A DNA stretch of 16,369 bases from Treponema sp. (GTDB lineage Bacteria; Spirochaetota; Spirochaetia; Treponematales; Breznakiellaceae), in NCBI GenBank assembly GCA_031254385.1, contig JAIRUO010000015.1, forward strand, positions 1 to 16,369, read 5' to 3'. Below, piece by piece: positions 15,392 to 16,369 of this stretch. Made by a program: the position numbers and the translations under genes. Every line of letters starts with the position of its first letter. Position 1 is the stretch's first letter. The notes under the pieces were generated by a model that was not told where the DNA came from, did no database searches, and saw only the letters and a list, made by a program, of their open reading frames with translations.

Positions 15392-15440
15392 CATGAAACT
15401 TTGTTTCATGTAGGAGTCTGCATGAAACAAAGTTTCATGT
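15383..15440 (+). repeat. Two abutting 29-base repeats, each an SD plus palindrome
   Basis: Copy 1 (15383-15411) and copy 2 (15412-15440) abut exactly and differ at five positions. Each contains AGGAG, a few bases, then the palindromic CATGAAAC-NNN-GTTTCATG; the three loop bases are TTT in copy 1 and AAA in copy 2, so the two 19-base cores (15392-15410 and 15421-15439) are perfect reverse complements of each other. They can form two small hairpins or one long one. Copy 1 contains the serS stop codon. Each copy places an SD before an ATG: copy 1 encodes a six-codon peptide (MKLCFM), and copy 2 opens a frame that runs into the next gene. Confidence 0.8.
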
Positions 15441-15450
15441 TCGATATAAC

Positions 15451-15488
15451 TGTGCGTGCTATTTCGTACCTTCGGTACGGGCCGCACA
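15451..15488 (+). other. Strong hairpin in the leader of the lipoprotein gene
   Basis: Outer arms TGTGCG (15451-15456) and CGCACA (15483-15488) enclose an inner stem CGTACC-TTC-GGTACG (15465-15479). No U-run follows and the SD AGGAGG begins five bases later, so it is not a standard terminator. It could be a translation-control or mRNA-stability structure, or another member of the local palindromic repeats. Confidence 0.55.
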
Positions 15489-15502
15489 ATGTAGGAGGTA
15501 AA

Positions 15503-16369
15503 ATGAAAAAGATGTTTTCTGCTTTTGTCATAAGCGTAGTTTTTTGTTTGTGGTTTTCTTCCTGTGAATCTTTACAGGGTTTGTTGCAGGAGCCAAAGGT
15601 TTCTTTTAGGACAGTCGATCTTGCGGGCATCAGCTTTAACGGCGTTGATATGATTTGCCGCCTGAATGTGGAAAACCCGAATGCCTTTGACATTCCCTTC
15701 CCGGAAATTGAATGGCAGTTTTTTATTAATGATAACTTTTTTATTGGCGGTAAACTGAGCAATGACACAAAACTTAAAAGCCGCAGGACAGTTACCGTGG
15801 ATGTACCTTTTAACGTTACGTACGCAGGGCTCTTCAATAGCATTGCTTCGCTCTGGGGTGCAAAGGAAGCAGGGTTCCATGTTGCCCTGGGTGTTAGGTT
15901 CCCCCTGCCTATCCTGGATCAAAAAACCTATAACCTGGATTTTAGAGGGACGATCCCCCTGCTGCAGATTCCTAAAATACAGGGCGGAGCGTTCAGCACG
16001 GGAAAGATCGATCTTAACGGAGTAGAACAGAACTGGGTATTTACCATAGATAACCCGAACGTTTTCCCCATACCGGTTCCCGATCTTAATTACAATTACA
16101 CGGTAAACGGCATTCCCTTGATAAGAAGCGGCATTGTCGGCGCAGGACAAATTGCAGCGTCATCTGCAACTCCCATTACTATCAAAGTGGGAGTTCAATA
16201 CGCCGATATCATTGCGCTATTGGGTTCTTTGGGAAGCGGTTCTCAACTAAGTTCCCTGATGAAGCTGGATTCCTCTTTTGCCATACCAGCTATGGCAGGC
16301 TTAACGAGCAGCTTTGAAATGCCGGCTATACTCCCTGTGTTCCATATGCCTGAAATTTCTTTCCAGGGG
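15503..16369 (+). CDS. LEA14/WHy-like lipoprotein, 3' truncated by the window
   Basis: The frame is open from 15503 to the last base (289 codons). The N-terminus has a Lys-rich start, a hydrophobic stretch and FSSC with Cys21 followed by ESLQ, a relaxed spirochaete-type lipobox, so an exported lipid-anchored protein is likely. Two similar beta-sandwich segments follow: one around VDMICRLNVENPNAFDIPFP and one around NWVFTIDNPNVFPIPVPDLN. The N-x-x-N-P-N-x-F-x-I-P pattern is characteristic of LEA14/WHy (water stress and hypersensitive response) domains, here in tandem. The function of bacterial members is unclear; an envelope role is inferred. AGGAGG (15493-15498) fixes the ATG at 15503, although the frame is open back to an ATG at 15422, which would add 27 codons before the signal peptide. 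Confidence 0.85.
   Translation, partial: MKKMFSAFVISVVFCLWFSSCESLQGLLQEPKVSFRTVDLAGISFNGVDMICRLNVENPNAFDIPFPEIEWQFFINDNFFIGGKLSNDTKLKSRRTVTVDVPFNVTYAGLFNSIASLWGAKEAGFHVALGVRFPLPILDQKTYNLDFRGTIPLLQIPKIQGGAFSTGKIDLNGVEQNWVFTIDNPNVFPIPVPDLNYNYTVNGIPLIRSGIVGAGQIAASSATPITIKVGVQYADIIALLGSLGSGSQLSSLMKLDSSFAIPAMAGLTSSFEMPAILPVFHMPEISFQG

Noticed and set aside
15383..15440. CRISPR-like repeat
   Set aside because: Only two units, directly abutting with no spacers, and no cas genes nearby.
15451..15488. Rho-independent terminator for serS
   Set aside because: The stem is strong but no run of T follows it and an SD comes right after, so a leader structure or repeat is more likely.
15422..15502. ATG at 15422 as the main start of the lipoprotein
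   Set aside because: It would bury the Lys-rich signal peptide behind 27 residues, and the ATG at 15503 has a perfect AGGAGG. Kept only as part of the repeat finding.
15572..16150. 192-codon open frame on the minus strand opposite the lipoprotein gene
   Set aside because: No domain signature, and it is antisense to a gene with a clear signal peptide, SD and tandem WHy-like segments.

Overview
The window looks like chromosomal DNA from a spirochaete, most likely a Treponema-type organism of moderate G+C. The basis is gene content and protein style: the seryl-tRNA synthetase C-terminal half (DLEAWMPGR ... TSTSNCTDYQSRR), a relaxed spirochaete-like lipobox (FSSC), and large extracytoplasmic proteins with FlgD-type Ig ends. 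The genus is inferred by eye; no search was run.

Layout. Positions 2-3058 carry the 3' part of a very large, probably secreted beta-rich protein whose stop overlaps the GTG start of era (3055-3963). thrH (3960-4565, minus strand) converges on era with a 4-base overlap. Positions 4566-13049 form an accessory block that is visibly richer in A+T than its flanks. On the plus strand it holds a tight four-gene operon: a TIR-NACHT-type NTPase-TPR protein (4689-7442), a choline-kinase/aminoglycoside-phosphotransferase-like kinase (7444-8484), a membrane protein with two Rossmann/TrkA-N-like domains and a C-terminal RyR-like domain (8490-10457), and a transglutaminase-like Cys-His-Asp protein (10461-11279). 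Converging on it from the minus strand are a two-gene pair: a TIR protein with a GNAT-like C-terminal half (12964-11855) and a stand-alone GNAT acetyltransferase (11877-11263). Housekeeping genes resume with birA (13050-13994), serS (14066-15391) and a 3'-truncated LEA14/WHy-like lipoprotein gene (15503 to the window end).

How the genes may work together. The block resembles a bacterial immunity or conflict island. The TIR-NTPase-TPR protein has the architecture of an NLR-like sensor whose TIR end, with its putative catalytic Glu, could cleave or cyclise NAD+. The RyR/TrkA-N membrane protein next to it could be the receptor and effector for the nucleotide product. The kinase and the transglutaminase-like protein would be accessory modifying or processing enzymes. 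A second TIR gene pair sits in the same block. This scheme is inference; the domains and the operon layout are seen in the sequence.

A second theme is small palindromic repeats. birA contains an in-frame insert of about 48 codons and serS one of 18 codons, both built of nested inverted repeats and both placed between conserved motifs. A perfectly abutting 29-base tandem repeat of palindromes (15383-15440) plus a strong hairpin (15451-15488) lies between serS and the lipoprotein gene.

There is no stretch over 300 bases without a gene. I saw no tRNA, rRNA, CRISPR array, transposase or integrase.
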